From the NCBI RefSeq assembly GCF_907164575.1, contig NZ_CAJQYY010000023.1:42527-106526 (forward strand): DNA of 64,000 bases, in the 5' to 3' direction. Source of the stretch: Paraburkholderia gardini (GTDB lineage Bacteria > Pseudomonadota > Gammaproteobacteria > Burkholderiales > Burkholderiaceae). Shown in pieces: positions 1 through 8,255 of the stretch. The position numbers and the translations under genes are program-made. Under the pieces are notes generated by a model, which saw nothing but the letters and a program-made list of their open reading frames with translations, searched no databases and was not told where the DNA came from. Position 1 is the first letter of the stretch; every line of letters begins with the position of its first letter.

Positions 1-684
1 CGGGTCGTTGTCGATGCCGATGATCGCGACTTCTTCCGGCACCGAGACGCCCGCCATCAAACACGCCTGCAGAAGCTGCCGTGCCCGTGCGTCCGTCACG
101 GCGATGATGCCGATGGGTTTCGGCAGATCCCTGAGCCACGCGGCCAGTTGCCCGCTTGCCTGGTTCCAGCCAGGCGCGCTGGTGGGCAGACCGCGATAGA
201 TCTCGACGTCGAGCCCCTCCGTATTGAGCAGATGCGTGAACGCGAGTTCGCGCTGCTGTGCCCAGCGGTTCTCCGGCGCTTCCGGCAGGCTGTAAAACGC
301 GAAGCGCTGCAACCCGGCGCCGATCAGATGCGTGAATGCGAGCGAAACGAGCTTGGGGTTGTCGGTCGCGATGTAGGGAAGACCAGGCGGATACTGCGAC
401 GCGTCTTCATACGATGAACCGACCGCGACAACCGGCAGTGCGCAGTCGCCAAGCGCTTCGCATACTGCGGGATCGTCGAAATCCGCGATGATGCCGTCGC
501 CGTCGAACCGTTCGATGCCTTCCAGCCGGCAGCGAAAATCTTCTTCGAGGAACAGGTCCCACGCGACGCGCGTCGACAGCAGGTAATTGCCGATACCCGT
601 GATGATCTCGCGGTCGTACACCTTGTTCGCATTGAACAGGAGCGCGATGCGGTGTGTTTTTGGCGGTGTCTGGGCTCGGGTCAT
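1..684 (-). CDS. xylR: XylR, AraC-family xylose activator (C-terminus beyond window)
   Basis: The first 228 codons of a regulator that reads out of the left edge of the window. The visible part is the periplasmic-binding-protein-like sugar-sensing domain, starting MTRAQTPPKTHRIALLFNAN and containing the XylR-typical stretches VYDREIITGIGNYL, FLEEDFRCRLEGIERF, YIATDNPKLV and IIAVTDARARQLLQ. These match remembered E. coli XylR closely. The AraC-type DNA-binding domain expected at the C-terminus is not in the window. The gene is divergent from xylA, 351 bp away, the usual arrangement for a D-xylose-responsive activator of xylAB and xylFGH. The ATG at 684 has no strong Shine-Dalgarno sequence, but no other ATG upstream is in frame. 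Confidence 0.9.
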   Translation of the reverse strand, partial: MTRAQTPPKTHRIALLFNANKVYDREIITGIGNYLLSTRVAWDLFLEEDFRCRLEGIERFDGDGIIADFDDPAVCEALGDCALPVVAVGSSYEDASQYPPGLPYIATDNPKLVSLAFTHLIGAGLQRFAFYSLPEAPENRWAQQRELAFTHLLNTEGLDVEIYRGLPTSAPGWNQASGQLAAWLRDLPKPIGIIAVTDARARQLLQACLMAGVSVPEEVAIIGIDNDP

Positions 685-1035
685 CGCTTGGATGGCGTGC
701 GGCGTGTGGACACGCGCGAACCATTCATTGTCTCTTGTCGGCCAGAGTTGACGCTTTAGCGTCTTACTCTGGTCCCATGCAAGTTATTGCGGTTGGGCGT
801 GGCAACCTCGCTCGCGCCGGTTTTAAGTGTGCGGTTATTTTAGGCCGGGAAACCCGCGCCAGGGCGACCGATTGCGATTGCCCGCGAGAAACATTACACA
901 GGCTGCGCAATTTCGCAATTGCCGGGGCGTGCCGCCCACTGGCAGCATGGCGTCAACCTGCATCAACCACCCGCACCGGATCACCGATACTGCGGGAAAA
1001 CCCGGTTGCAGCGCAACATGACATCAGGAGACGAC
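685..1035. promoter_or_regulatory. xylR-xylA divergent control region
   Basis: Gene-free 351 bp between the divergent xylR and xylA. It holds the 59-bp hairpin repeat at 736-794, the palindrome GCAATT-TCGC-AATTGC at 907-922, and a possible promoter TTGCGA...TTACAC near 870-897. The 12-mer CAATTTCGCAAT inside the palindrome (908-919) recurs exactly between xylA and xylB. XylR binding here is inferred from family practice, not shown. Confidence 0.6.
736..794 (+). repeat. 59-bp hairpin repeat, copy 1
   Basis: The outer stem is CCAGAGT/ACTCTGG (742-748 with 766-772) and the inner stem GACGCT-TT-AGCGTC (750-763). A conserved tail CCATGCAAGT...TTGCGGTT follows. A second copy lies on the minus strand at 32257-32315, 5' of the FadR-type regulator gene. 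Both copies point toward the downstream gene on their strand. The paired bases differ between copies in a compensating way. Confidence 0.75.
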
Positions 1036-2358
1036 ATGTCCTTTTTCGAACACGTTCCCGCAGTGCAATACGAAGGCTCGCAATCGGACAATCCCCTTGC
1101 TTACCGGTTTTACGACCGCAAGAAAGAGGTGCTGGGCAAGACCATGGAAGAGCATTTGCGGATTGCCGTCTGCTACTGGCACACCTTCGTCTGGCCGGGC
1201 GCCGACATTTTCGGCCAGGGCGCGTTCAAGCGCCCCTGGCAGCAACCGGGCGACGCGATGGAGCGTGCGCAGCAAAAAGCGGATGAAGCCTTCGCGTTTT
1301 TCACGAAACTGGGCGTGCCGTACTACACGTTCCATGACACAGACGTTGCTCCTGAAGGCACGAGCCTCAAGCATTACATCGAGAACTTCTCGCGCATGAC
1401 CGACTATCTCGCGCGCAAGCAGCAGGATACCGGCATGAAACTGCTGTGGGGCACGGCGAACCTGTTCTCGCATCCGCGTTATGCGGCGGGTGCCGCGACG
1501 AGCCCGAATCCCGAGGTGTTCGCCTATGCCGCGACCCAGGTATGCCACGCGCTGGACGCGACGCTCAAGCTGGGCGGCGACAACTATGTACTGTGGGGCG
1601 GCCGCGAAGGCTACGACACGCTGCTCAACACGGACCTCGTTCGCGAGCGGGACCAGTTTGCGCGCTTCCTGAACATGGTGATCGAGCACAAGCATCGCAT
1701 CGGTTTCAAGGGTGCGCTGCTGATCGAACCGAAACCGCAGGAGCCGACGAAGCACCAGTACGACTACGACGTCGCAACCGTGCACGGCTTTCTGCGTCAA
1801 TACGGTCTGCAGGACGAAATTCGCGTGAACATCGAAGCCAATCACGCGACGCTTGCGGGCCACTCGTTCCATCATGAGATCGCGACTGCATTTGCACTGG
1901 GTATCTTCGGCAGCCTCGATGCGAATCGCGGCGATCCGCAAAACGGCTGGGACACCGACCAGTTCCCGAATAGCGTCGAGGAAATGACGCTCGCGCTCTA
2001 TGAAATCCTGCGTCACGGCGGCTTCACGACCGGCGGCATGAATTTCGACGCGAAGGTGCGACGCCAGAGCGTCGATGCGGAAGACCTGTTCTACGGCCAC
2101 GTAGGCGCGATCGATGTACTCGCGGTGGCGCTGGAGCGTGCCGCGGTGCTCGTCGAGAACGACCGTCTGGAGAAGTTTCGCCAGCAGCGTTACGCAGGCT
2201 GGGATACTGAGTTCGGACGCAAGATCCTGTCGGGCGGCTATTCGCTGTCGACCCTCGCCACCGATGCACTGGCGCGCGGCGTGAACCCGCAGCACGTCAG
2301 CGGCCAGCAGGAGCAGCTCGAGAACATCGTGAACCGGGCTATTTACGCGCAACGCTAG
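1036..2358 (+). CDS. xylA: Xylose isomerase
   Basis: Isomerises D-xylose to D-xylulose in the cytoplasm, the first step of the isomerase pathway. The 440-residue product is the usual length. Recognisable metal and active-site segments occur in order: YYTFHDTDVAPEG (catalytic His/Asp), YVLWGGREGYDTLLNTD, LLIEPKPQEPTKHQYD, RVNIEANHATLAGHSFHHE and GSLDANRGDPQNGWDTDQFP. The start ATG at 1036 follows AGGAG at 1026-1030 and gives the canonical N-terminus MSFFEHVPAVQYEG; a longer in-frame opening from 919 has no such support. It is first of a co-directional series with xylB, xylF, xylG and xylH, and is probably activated by the divergent XylR. Confidence 0.98.
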   Translation: MSFFEHVPAVQYEGSQSDNPLAYRFYDRKKEVLGKTMEEHLRIAVCYWHTFVWPGADIFGQGAFKRPWQQPGDAMERAQQKADEAFAFFTKLGVPYYTFHDTDVAPEGTSLKHYIENFSRMTDYLARKQQDTGMKLLWGTANLFSHPRYAAGAATSPNPEVFAYAATQVCHALDATLKLGGDNYVLWGGREGYDTLLNTDLVRERDQFARFLNMVIEHKHRIGFKGALLIEPKPQEPTKHQYDYDVATVHGFLRQYGLQDEIRVNIEANHATLAGHSFHHEIATAFALGIFGSLDANRGDPQNGWDTDQFPNSVEEMTLALYEILRHGGFTTGGMNFDAKVRRQSVDAEDLFYGHVGAIDVLAVALERAAVLVENDRLEKFRQQRYAGWDTEFGRKILSGGYSLSTLATDALARGVNPQHVSGQQEQLENIVNRAIYAQR

Positions 2359-2403
2359 GCCGCGGTAAAGGCGCTTCTCGCGCCGCTAAAAAAACGTTAG
2401 CGC

Positions 2404-2433
2404 CACCCGTCAATTTCGCAATGGATGACGGGT
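2404..2433 (+). promoter_or_regulatory. xylA-xylB intergenic hairpin with second CAATTTCGCAAT
   Basis: Arms ACCCGTCA and TGACGGGT enclose a 13-nt loop that contains most of CAATTTCGCAAT (2411-2422), the same 12-mer as in the xylA promoter. It could be an mRNA structure or an extra XylR site. The stretch TAAAAAAACG just upstream is AT-rich. Confidence 0.45.
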
Positions 2434-2472
2434 CGGCAAGGCGCACACTTGCGCAAAAAAAGGATGGAGACA

Positions 2473-3951
2473 ATGTTCATCGGTATTGACCTCGGCACGT
2501 CGGGCGTCAAGGCGGTGCTGCTCGATCGCGACTCACGCGTGCGCTGCACGGCCGGACATGCACTGTCCGTCAGCCGCCCGCACCCGCGCTGGTCGGAGCA
2601 GTCGCCCGAAGACTGGTGGCACGCCACGACAGCGGCAATCGGCGACCTGCTCGCGCAGGTCCGTGTGGAAGGCATCGACGCCACGCGTATCGAGGCGATC
2701 GGTCTCACCGGCCAGATGCACGGCGCGACGTTGCTCGACGCGAAAGGCGACGTGCTGCGCCCGGCGATCCTGTGGAACGACGGACGCTCGGACGTGGAAT
2801 GTGTCGAGCTGGAAGCGGCCGTACCGCAATTGCATGCCGTTGCCGGGAATCTTGCGATGCCGGGGTTTACCGCGCCCAAGCTGTTGTGGATCCGCAAGCA
2901 CGAACCGGATGTCTTTGCGCGTATCGCGCAGGTACTGTTGCCTAAGGACTATCTGCGTTTCCGGTTAACCGGCGATTTCGCAACCGATCCGTCCGATGCA
3001 GCCGGCACGCTATGGCTCGACGTCGCAAAGCGCGACTATAGCGACGCGTTGCTTGGCGCATGCGGCTTGATGCGCGCGCAGATGCCCAGGGTCTTTGAAG
3101 GCAATCGTATTACCGGAACGCTTAAGCCGGAACTCGCACGCGAGTGGGGCTTGAAGGAAATTCCGGTTGTCGCGGGTGGTGGCGACAACGCAGCGGGCGC
3201 CGTCGGTGTCGGCATCGTCAAGCCTGGGCAGGCGATGCTTTCGCTCGGCACATCCGGTGTTTACTTCGCCGTGTCCGATGGCTTTCTCGCGAATCCCGCT
3301 TCGGCGGTGCACAGCTTCTGTCATGCATTGCCGCAGACGTGGCACCTGATGTCGGTGATGCTGAACGCGGCCGGCTGTATCGACTTTTGCGCACGTCTCA
3401 CTGGATATGCGGACGTGCCCGCGCTGCTCGCCGATGCCGAAGCGAATGCAGGCAGCCGGAGCACGTGGTTCCTTCCGTATCTGACCGGCGAGCGCACGCC
3501 GCACAACAACGTGAACGCTAAAGGCGTGTTCTACGGCATGACGCCTGAGACGACACGCGCAGATCTCGCCAATGCGACGCTGGAAGGCGTCGGCTTCGCG
3601 CTGCTCGACGGCATGGACGCGCTGCATGCGGCGGGCCTCGTGCCCGAGGAAATCACCGTAATCGGCGGCGGTTCACGCAGCGCTTACTGGACGCAGATGC
3701 TGGCCGACATTGCCGGCCGTCCGCTGACGTTGCGATCGGGCGGCGAGGTGGGCCCCGCGCTTGGCGCCGCACGCCTCGCGCATCTGGCGGTCGAGCCGTC
3801 TGCATCGCTCGAAGCAGTGTGTCCGACGCCCGAAGTCATGGCGGTGCGGGAGCCAGATGCGACGCGCCACGCGTGGTACCGCGACGCGCGCCGTCCCACC
3901 TTTCAGGCGCTGTATCGCGCGCTCGAACCCGTGTTTGCGGCCCATCCCTGA
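2473..3951 (+). CDS. xylB: Xylulokinase
   Basis: ATP-dependent phosphorylation of D-xylulose to xylulose 5-phosphate, feeding the pentose phosphate pathway. It is a FGGY-family kinase of 492 residues (E. coli XylB is 484). Visible motifs: N-terminal phosphate-binding MFIGIDLGTSGVKAVLLD; GLTGQMHGATLLD; NDGRSDVECVELE; substrate and catalytic region GGGDNAAGAVGVG with the catalytic Asp; SLGTSGVYF; FLPYLTGERTPHNN; and the C-terminal ATP-site element VIGGGSRSAYWTQMLADI. The ATG at 2473 lies behind GGAG at 2466-2469; a METM start nine bases upstream is possible. It follows xylA by 114 bp. Confidence 0.97.
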   Translation: MFIGIDLGTSGVKAVLLDRDSRVRCTAGHALSVSRPHPRWSEQSPEDWWHATTAAIGDLLAQVRVEGIDATRIEAIGLTGQMHGATLLDAKGDVLRPAILWNDGRSDVECVELEAAVPQLHAVAGNLAMPGFTAPKLLWIRKHEPDVFARIAQVLLPKDYLRFRLTGDFATDPSDAAGTLWLDVAKRDYSDALLGACGLMRAQMPRVFEGNRITGTLKPELAREWGLKEIPVVAGGGDNAAGAVGVGIVKPGQAMLSLGTSGVYFAVSDGFLANPASAVHSFCHALPQTWHLMSVMLNAAGCIDFCARLTGYADVPALLADAEANAGSRSTWFLPYLTGERTPHNNVNAKGVFYGMTPETTRADLANATLEGVGFALLDGMDALHAAGLVPEEITVIGGGSRSAYWTQMLADIAGRPLTLRSGGEVGPALGAARLAHLAVEPSASLEAVCPTPEVMAVREPDATRHAWYRDARRPTFQALYRALEPVFAAHP

Positions 3952-4097
3952 CGGACGGGCGGAAGCGGACCGATGGTCGCGGCCAGTGCAGCCGCGCCGC
4001 GAAAAAGGTAGTGCCTTTGTTGTCATTTGCCCGGCTGCGCAGTCTTGACGCGTGGCCTTTTGATGCAGCATGAAACGACCATAACGAGGAGTGAGAC

Positions 4098-5126
4098 ATG
4101 AAATTCAAAACACGCCGTTCCCTGCTGGGCACGCTCCTGTGCGGAGCGATGGTAGCCAGCCTGTCCGTCGTCGCGCCGCTCGCGCACGCGAGCAAGGATC
4201 ATCCTGAAATCGGCTTCTGTATCGACGATCTGCGCGTCGAGCGCTGGTCGCGCGACCGCGACTATTTTGTTGCCGCCGCGCAGAAGCTCGGTGCCACGGT
4301 GTCGGTGCAATCGGCCGATGCCAGCGAGGAACGCCAGATCGCGCAGATCGAAAACCTGATCTCGCGTGGCGTCGATGTGATCGTCATCGTGCCGTTCAAT
4401 TCGAAGACGCTTGGCAACGTGGTGGCCGAAGCGAAGAAGGCAGGCATCAAGGTCATCTCGTATGACCGCCTGATTCTCGACGCCGACGTCGACGCGTACA
4501 TCTCGTTCGACAACGAGAAAGTAGGCGAATTGCAGGCCCAGGGCGTATTCAACGCACAGCCCAAGGGCAACTACTTCCTGCTTGGCGGCGCACCGACCGA
4601 CAACAACGCCAAGATGCTGCGCGAAGGCCAGCTGAAGATCCTCAAGCCGGCAATCGATCGCGGCGACATCAAGATCGTCGGGCAGCAGTGGGTGCCGGAG
4701 TGGAGCGCCTCGACCGCGCTTCGCATCACCGAAGACGCACTCACCGCGAACAACAACAAGATCGACGCGATCGTGGCATCGAACGACGGCACCGCCGGTG
4801 GCGCGATCCAGGCACTGGCCGCGCAGAAGATGGCGGGCAAGGTGCCGGTGTCGGGCCAGGACGCCGACCTCGCGGCCGTGAAGCGCCTGATTGCCGGCAC
4901 GCAGACCATGACGGTCTACAAGCCGCTCAAGCTGATTGCGGGCGAAGCCGCAAAGCTTGCCGTGGATCTGGCGAAGGGCACGAAGCCGGCGTTTAACGCG
5001 CAATACGACAACGGCAAGAAGAAGGTCGACACAGTGCTGCTGCAACCGACGCTCCTCACGAAGAGCAACGTGGACATCGTCGTGAAGGACGGCTTCTACA
5101 CCCAGTCGCAACTCGCGAGCCAATAA
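4098..5126 (+). CDS. xylF: D-xylose ABC transporter, substrate-binding protein
   Basis: Periplasmic binding protein that delivers D-xylose to XylGH. Residues 1-33 form a signal peptide with a twin-arginine-like basic start and a hydrophobic core, cleaved near AHA-SKD. The mature part is a type I (ribose/galactose-like) periplasmic binding fold with XylF landmarks: IGFCIDDLRVERWSRDRDYF at the start, SYDRLILDADVDAYISFDN, and AIVASNDGTAGGAIQAL. At 342 aa it is standard length. A 146-bp gap separates it from xylB, so it may also have its own promoter. An AACGAGGAG-type ribosome site precedes the ATG. Confidence 0.97.
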   Translation: MKFKTRRSLLGTLLCGAMVASLSVVAPLAHASKDHPEIGFCIDDLRVERWSRDRDYFVAAAQKLGATVSVQSADASEERQIAQIENLISRGVDVIVIVPFNSKTLGNVVAEAKKAGIKVISYDRLILDADVDAYISFDNEKVGELQAQGVFNAQPKGNYFLLGGAPTDNNAKMLREGQLKILKPAIDRGDIKIVGQQWVPEWSASTALRITEDALTANNNKIDAIVASNDGTAGGAIQALAAQKMAGKVPVSGQDADLAAVKRLIAGTQTMTVYKPLKLIAGEAAKLAVDLAKGTKPAFNAQYDNGKKKVDTVLLQPTLLTKSNVDIVVKDGFYTQSQLASQ

Positions 5127-5226
5127 GACGTAAGACGTGCGCGGCTTCTCATCATTCCGTTAGCTGAAGATAAAGCCAGGGCTAAGGATGAACGAAGCCG
5201 CGCACTTTGCAACGAGGCAGACGCGA

Positions 5227-6792
5227 ATGGCGCAACCATTGCTGACGATGCGCGGCATCGTCAAATCGTTTTCCGGCGTCAAGGCGCTGGATGGCATCGA
5301 CCTCGCCGTCTCACCGGGCGAGTGTGTCGGCCTGTGCGGCGAAAACGGCGCAGGCAAGTCGACGCTGATGAAAGTGCTTTCCGGCGTGTATCCGCACGGC
5401 ACCTGGGACGGCGAGATTCTCTGGGAAGGTAAGCCGCTCAAGGCGGCGAACGTGCGCGATACGGAACGCGCGGGCATCGTCATCATTCACCAGGAACTGA
5501 TGCTGGTGCCGGAGCTTTCGGTGGCCGAGAACATTTTTCTCGGCAACGAGATCACGTTGCCCGGCGGGCGCATGAACTACGCGGCGATGTACCGTCGCGC
5601 CGATGAATTGCTGCGCGAGCTGGATATTACCGGCATCAACGTCGCGCAGCCGGTGATGAACTATGGCGGCGGTCACCAGCAGCTCATCGAAATCGCCAAG
5701 GCGCTGAACAAGCGCGCGAAGCTGCTGATTCTCGACGAACCGTCGTCTTCGTTGACGGAAACGGAAACGCGCATCCTGCTCAACATCGTACGCGATCTGA
5801 AGAAGCGCGGCGTGGCGTGCGTCTACATCTCGCACAAGCTCGACGAAGTCGAAGCGGTGTGCGACACCATCACGGTCATCCGCGATGGCCGGCATGTGTC
5901 GACCGGCCCGATGCACGGGCTGACCACTGAACGCATCATCGCGATGATGGTGGGGCGCGAAATCAGGAACCTGTTTCCGCGCGAGCCACACGAAATCGGC
6001 GACGTCATTTTCGAAGCGCGCAACGTGACGTGTTACGACGTCACGAATCCACGCCGGAAACGCGTCGACGACGTATCGTTCACGCTACGGCGCGGTGAAA
6101 TTCTCGGCGTGGCGGGACTGGTCGGTGCAGGGCGCACCGAACTGATGCAGGCGGTGTTTGGCGCCTATCCGGGCACCTGCACGGCGAGCGTGATGCTCGA
6201 AGGCGCGCCGCTCAGGATTCGCGCGCCGGTCGATGCAATCCGCGCCGGCATTGCGATGGTGCCGGAGGATCGCAAGCGTCACGGCATCGTGCCGCAGCTG
6301 GGTGTCGGGCACAACATCACGCTTGCGGTGCTGCAACGCTTTGCCAAAGGCGGCCGCATCGACGCCGCCGCCGAACTCGATACCATCCACACGGAAATAC
6401 GACGGCTGTCGATTCGCGCCGCGCATCCGATGCTGTCGATTGCGAGCCTCTCGGGCGGCAACCAGCAAAAGGCCGTACTCACGAAGATGCTGCTGACGAA
6501 TCCGAAGGTGCTGATTCTCGATGAGCCGACACGCGGCGTCGATGTAGGCGCGAAGTACGAGATCTACAAGCTGATCTTTCAACTCGCGCAGCGCGGCATG
6601 GCGATCGTGATGGTTTCGTCGGAGTTGCCGGAAGTGCTCGGCATCAGCGACCGCGTCATCGTGATCGGCGAAGGCGAGTTGCGCGGCGACTTCATCAACG
6701 ACGGCCAGACGCTTACGCAAGAACACATTTTGACGGCCGCACTGAACCCAGTGAATTCTTCCATGACTCAAACCGGAGCGAGTGCCGCATGA
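5227..6792 (+). CDS. xylG: D-xylose ABC transporter, ATP-binding protein
   Basis: Energises D-xylose import. It is a duplicated sugar ABC ATPase of about 521 aa. The first half has Walker A GENGAGKST and Walker B LLILDEPSSSL. The second half has a degenerate Walker A region GLVGAGRTEL, signature SGGNQQK and Walker B VLILDEPTRGVDVGAKYEIY, as is normal in carbohydrate-uptake (CUT2) transporters. I prefer the start at 5227 (MAQPLLTMRGIVKSF) because family members begin there. The upstream ATG at 5188, with AAGG close by, would add 13 residues. It ends in an ATGA overlap with xylH. Confidence 0.96.
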   Translation: MAQPLLTMRGIVKSFSGVKALDGIDLAVSPGECVGLCGENGAGKSTLMKVLSGVYPHGTWDGEILWEGKPLKAANVRDTERAGIVIIHQELMLVPELSVAENIFLGNEITLPGGRMNYAAMYRRADELLRELDITGINVAQPVMNYGGGHQQLIEIAKALNKRAKLLILDEPSSSLTETETRILLNIVRDLKKRGVACVYISHKLDEVEAVCDTITVIRDGRHVSTGPMHGLTTERIIAMMVGREIRNLFPREPHEIGDVIFEARNVTCYDVTNPRRKRVDDVSFTLRRGEILGVAGLVGAGRTELMQAVFGAYPGTCTASVMLEGAPLRIRAPVDAIRAGIAMVPEDRKRHGIVPQLGVGHNITLAVLQRFAKGGRIDAAAELDTIHTEIRRLSIRAAHPMLSIASLSGGNQQKAVLTKMLLTNPKVLILDEPTRGVDVGAKYEIYKLIFQLAQRGMAIVMVSSELPEVLGISDRVIVIGEGELRGDFINDGQTLTQEHILTAALNPVNSSMTQTGASAA

Positions 6793-7988
6793 CTCCCGAC
6801 GTCACTTCCCAAGGCCCCGGCGACGCGGCTTCGTCCGCCTCGTACGGCAGCGGACAGCGTTTCCAGCAACTGTTCGCACGCTACAAGATTCTCGCGCTGC
6901 TGCTCGCAGTCACGGCGATCTGGATTTTCTTCTCGTTCCTGACGCATGGCGCGTTCGTCACGCCGCGCAACCTGTCGAACCTGCTGCGACAGATGTCGAT
7001 CACCGGCATGCTGGCCTGCGGCATGGTGTTCGTCATCATCGCGGGCGAGATCGATCTGTCGGTGGGGTCGCTGCTTGGATTGCTGGGCGGTGTCGCGGCG
7101 ATTCTCGACGTGAACCGTCACTGGCCGCTTGCCGTGACCGTGCCCGTCGTGATGCTGCTCGGCGTGCTGGTCGGCATGTTCAACGGCTGGTGGTCGACAT
7201 ACCGGCGTGTGCCTTCGTTCATCGTCGGCCTTGGTGGCATGCTTGCATATCGCGGCATTCTGCTTGGGATCACCGGCGGTTCGACCATCGCGCCCGTCTC
7301 CGATGGCCTCGTGTTCATCGGCCAGGGCTATCTGCCGCGAATCGCGGGCGATACGCTCGCCGTCGTGATCTTTGCGCTGCTCGCGCTGCTGACGGTGCGC
7401 CAGCGCCGCAACCGGCAGCGCTATGAACTGCCGGTCGTGCCGGTCTGGCAGGACGTCGCGAAGATCGTGGGCGCGGGCGTGATCCTGTTCGCGTTTGTCG
7501 CCACGCTCGACCGCTACGGCGGCATTCCGGTGCCGGTGTTGCTGCTGCTCGCGCTGCTGGCCGTTTTCACGTGGATCGCAACGCAGACCGTGTTCGGTCG
7601 TCGCATCTACGCGGTTGGTTCGAATCTTGAAGCGACGCGGCTGTCAGGCGTCAACACGGATCGCGTGAAGCTTGCGATCTTCGCGCTGATGGGGCTGATG
7701 TGCGCGTTCGGCGGCATCGTCAACACGGCGCGGCTCGCGGCCGGCTCGCCCTCGGCGGGAACGATGGGCGAACTCGACGCGATCGCGGCGTGCTTTATCG
7801 GCGGCACGTCGATGCGCGGCGGCTCCGGCACGGTCTACGGCGCACTGATCGGCGCGCTGGTGATGGCGAGCCTCGATAACGGCATGTCGATGCTCGACGT
7901 CGACGCTTACTGGCAGATGATCGTCAAGGGCGGAATTCTGGTGCTGGCTGTGTGGATCGATGTGGTGTCGGGATCGAACCGGCGGTAA
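6789..7988 (+). CDS. xylH: D-xylose ABC transporter, permease
   Basis: Inner-membrane channel subunit of the xylose ABC importer, 399 aa, with about ten hydrophobic helices. Family landmarks are ITGMLACGMVFVIIAGEIDLSVG, SFIVGLGGMLAYRG, FGRRIYAVGSNLEATRLSGV and GGSGTVYGALIGALVMASLDNGM. The ATG overlaps the xylG stop (ATGA at 6789-6792), so the two are translationally coupled. It is the last gene of the xylose operon. The 267 bp that follow contain only hairpins. Confidence 0.96.
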   Translation: MTPDVTSQGPGDAASSASYGSGQRFQQLFARYKILALLLAVTAIWIFFSFLTHGAFVTPRNLSNLLRQMSITGMLACGMVFVIIAGEIDLSVGSLLGLLGGVAAILDVNRHWPLAVTVPVVMLLGVLVGMFNGWWSTYRRVPSFIVGLGGMLAYRGILLGITGGSTIAPVSDGLVFIGQGYLPRIAGDTLAVVIFALLALLTVRQRRNRQRYELPVVPVWQDVAKIVGAGVILFAFVATLDRYGGIPVPVLLLLALLAVFTWIATQTVFGRRIYAVGSNLEATRLSGVNTDRVKLAIFALMGLMCAFGGIVNTARLAAGSPSAGTMGELDAIAACFIGGTSMRGGSGTVYGALIGALVMASLDNGMSMLDVDAYWQMIVKGGILVLAVWIDVVSGSNRR

Positions 7989-8067
7989 GGCAAGTCGCAA
8001 GTCGGGCTCCAGCACGGCGATCGCACAAGACCGGTAAACGATGCGCGTCGATTTCGCTGATCGTCGG

Positions 8068-8115
8068 CAACGGGCGCATGTTGAAACTGCGACTTTCAGG
8101 TTGCAGTGCCCGTTG
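8068..8115 (+). terminator. Stem-loop after xylH
   Basis: Arms CAACGGGC (8068-8075) and GCCCGTTG (8108-8115) enclose a nested TGAAA/TTTCA pair. There is no U-tract, so it is either a weak terminator or an mRNA 3' stabiliser. It begins 80 bp past the xylH stop. Confidence 0.45.
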
Positions 8116-8210
8116 TCGTTACTGACGAAAGAACCTGTCTTCAGCAAGTTCGATTGCAGCTTTGCGATTTTTCGGACGCCTGTCTACTGAATGCCTCGTT
8201 ATGGTTGAAC

Positions 8211-8228
8211 GGCTCCTTACAAGGAGCC
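8211..8228 (+). repeat. Perfect palindrome GGCTCCTT-AC-AAGGAGCC
   Basis: This 18-bp inverted repeat lies 28 bp before the RHS gene start. It could fold in the 5' leader of that mRNA or serve as an operator. The AGGAGG ribosome site of the RHS gene (8246-8251) resembles its right arm, so the left arm could also pair with the ribosome site and mask it. That last point is inference. Confidence 0.5.
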
Positions 8229-8255
8229 CACTACACATAACAGGCAGGAGGTTTG

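Noticed and set aside
1024..2352. Open frame of 442 codons on the minus strand opposite xylA
   Set aside because: It mirrors the third-codon bias of the GC-rich xylA gene and has no family features; xylA itself is certain.
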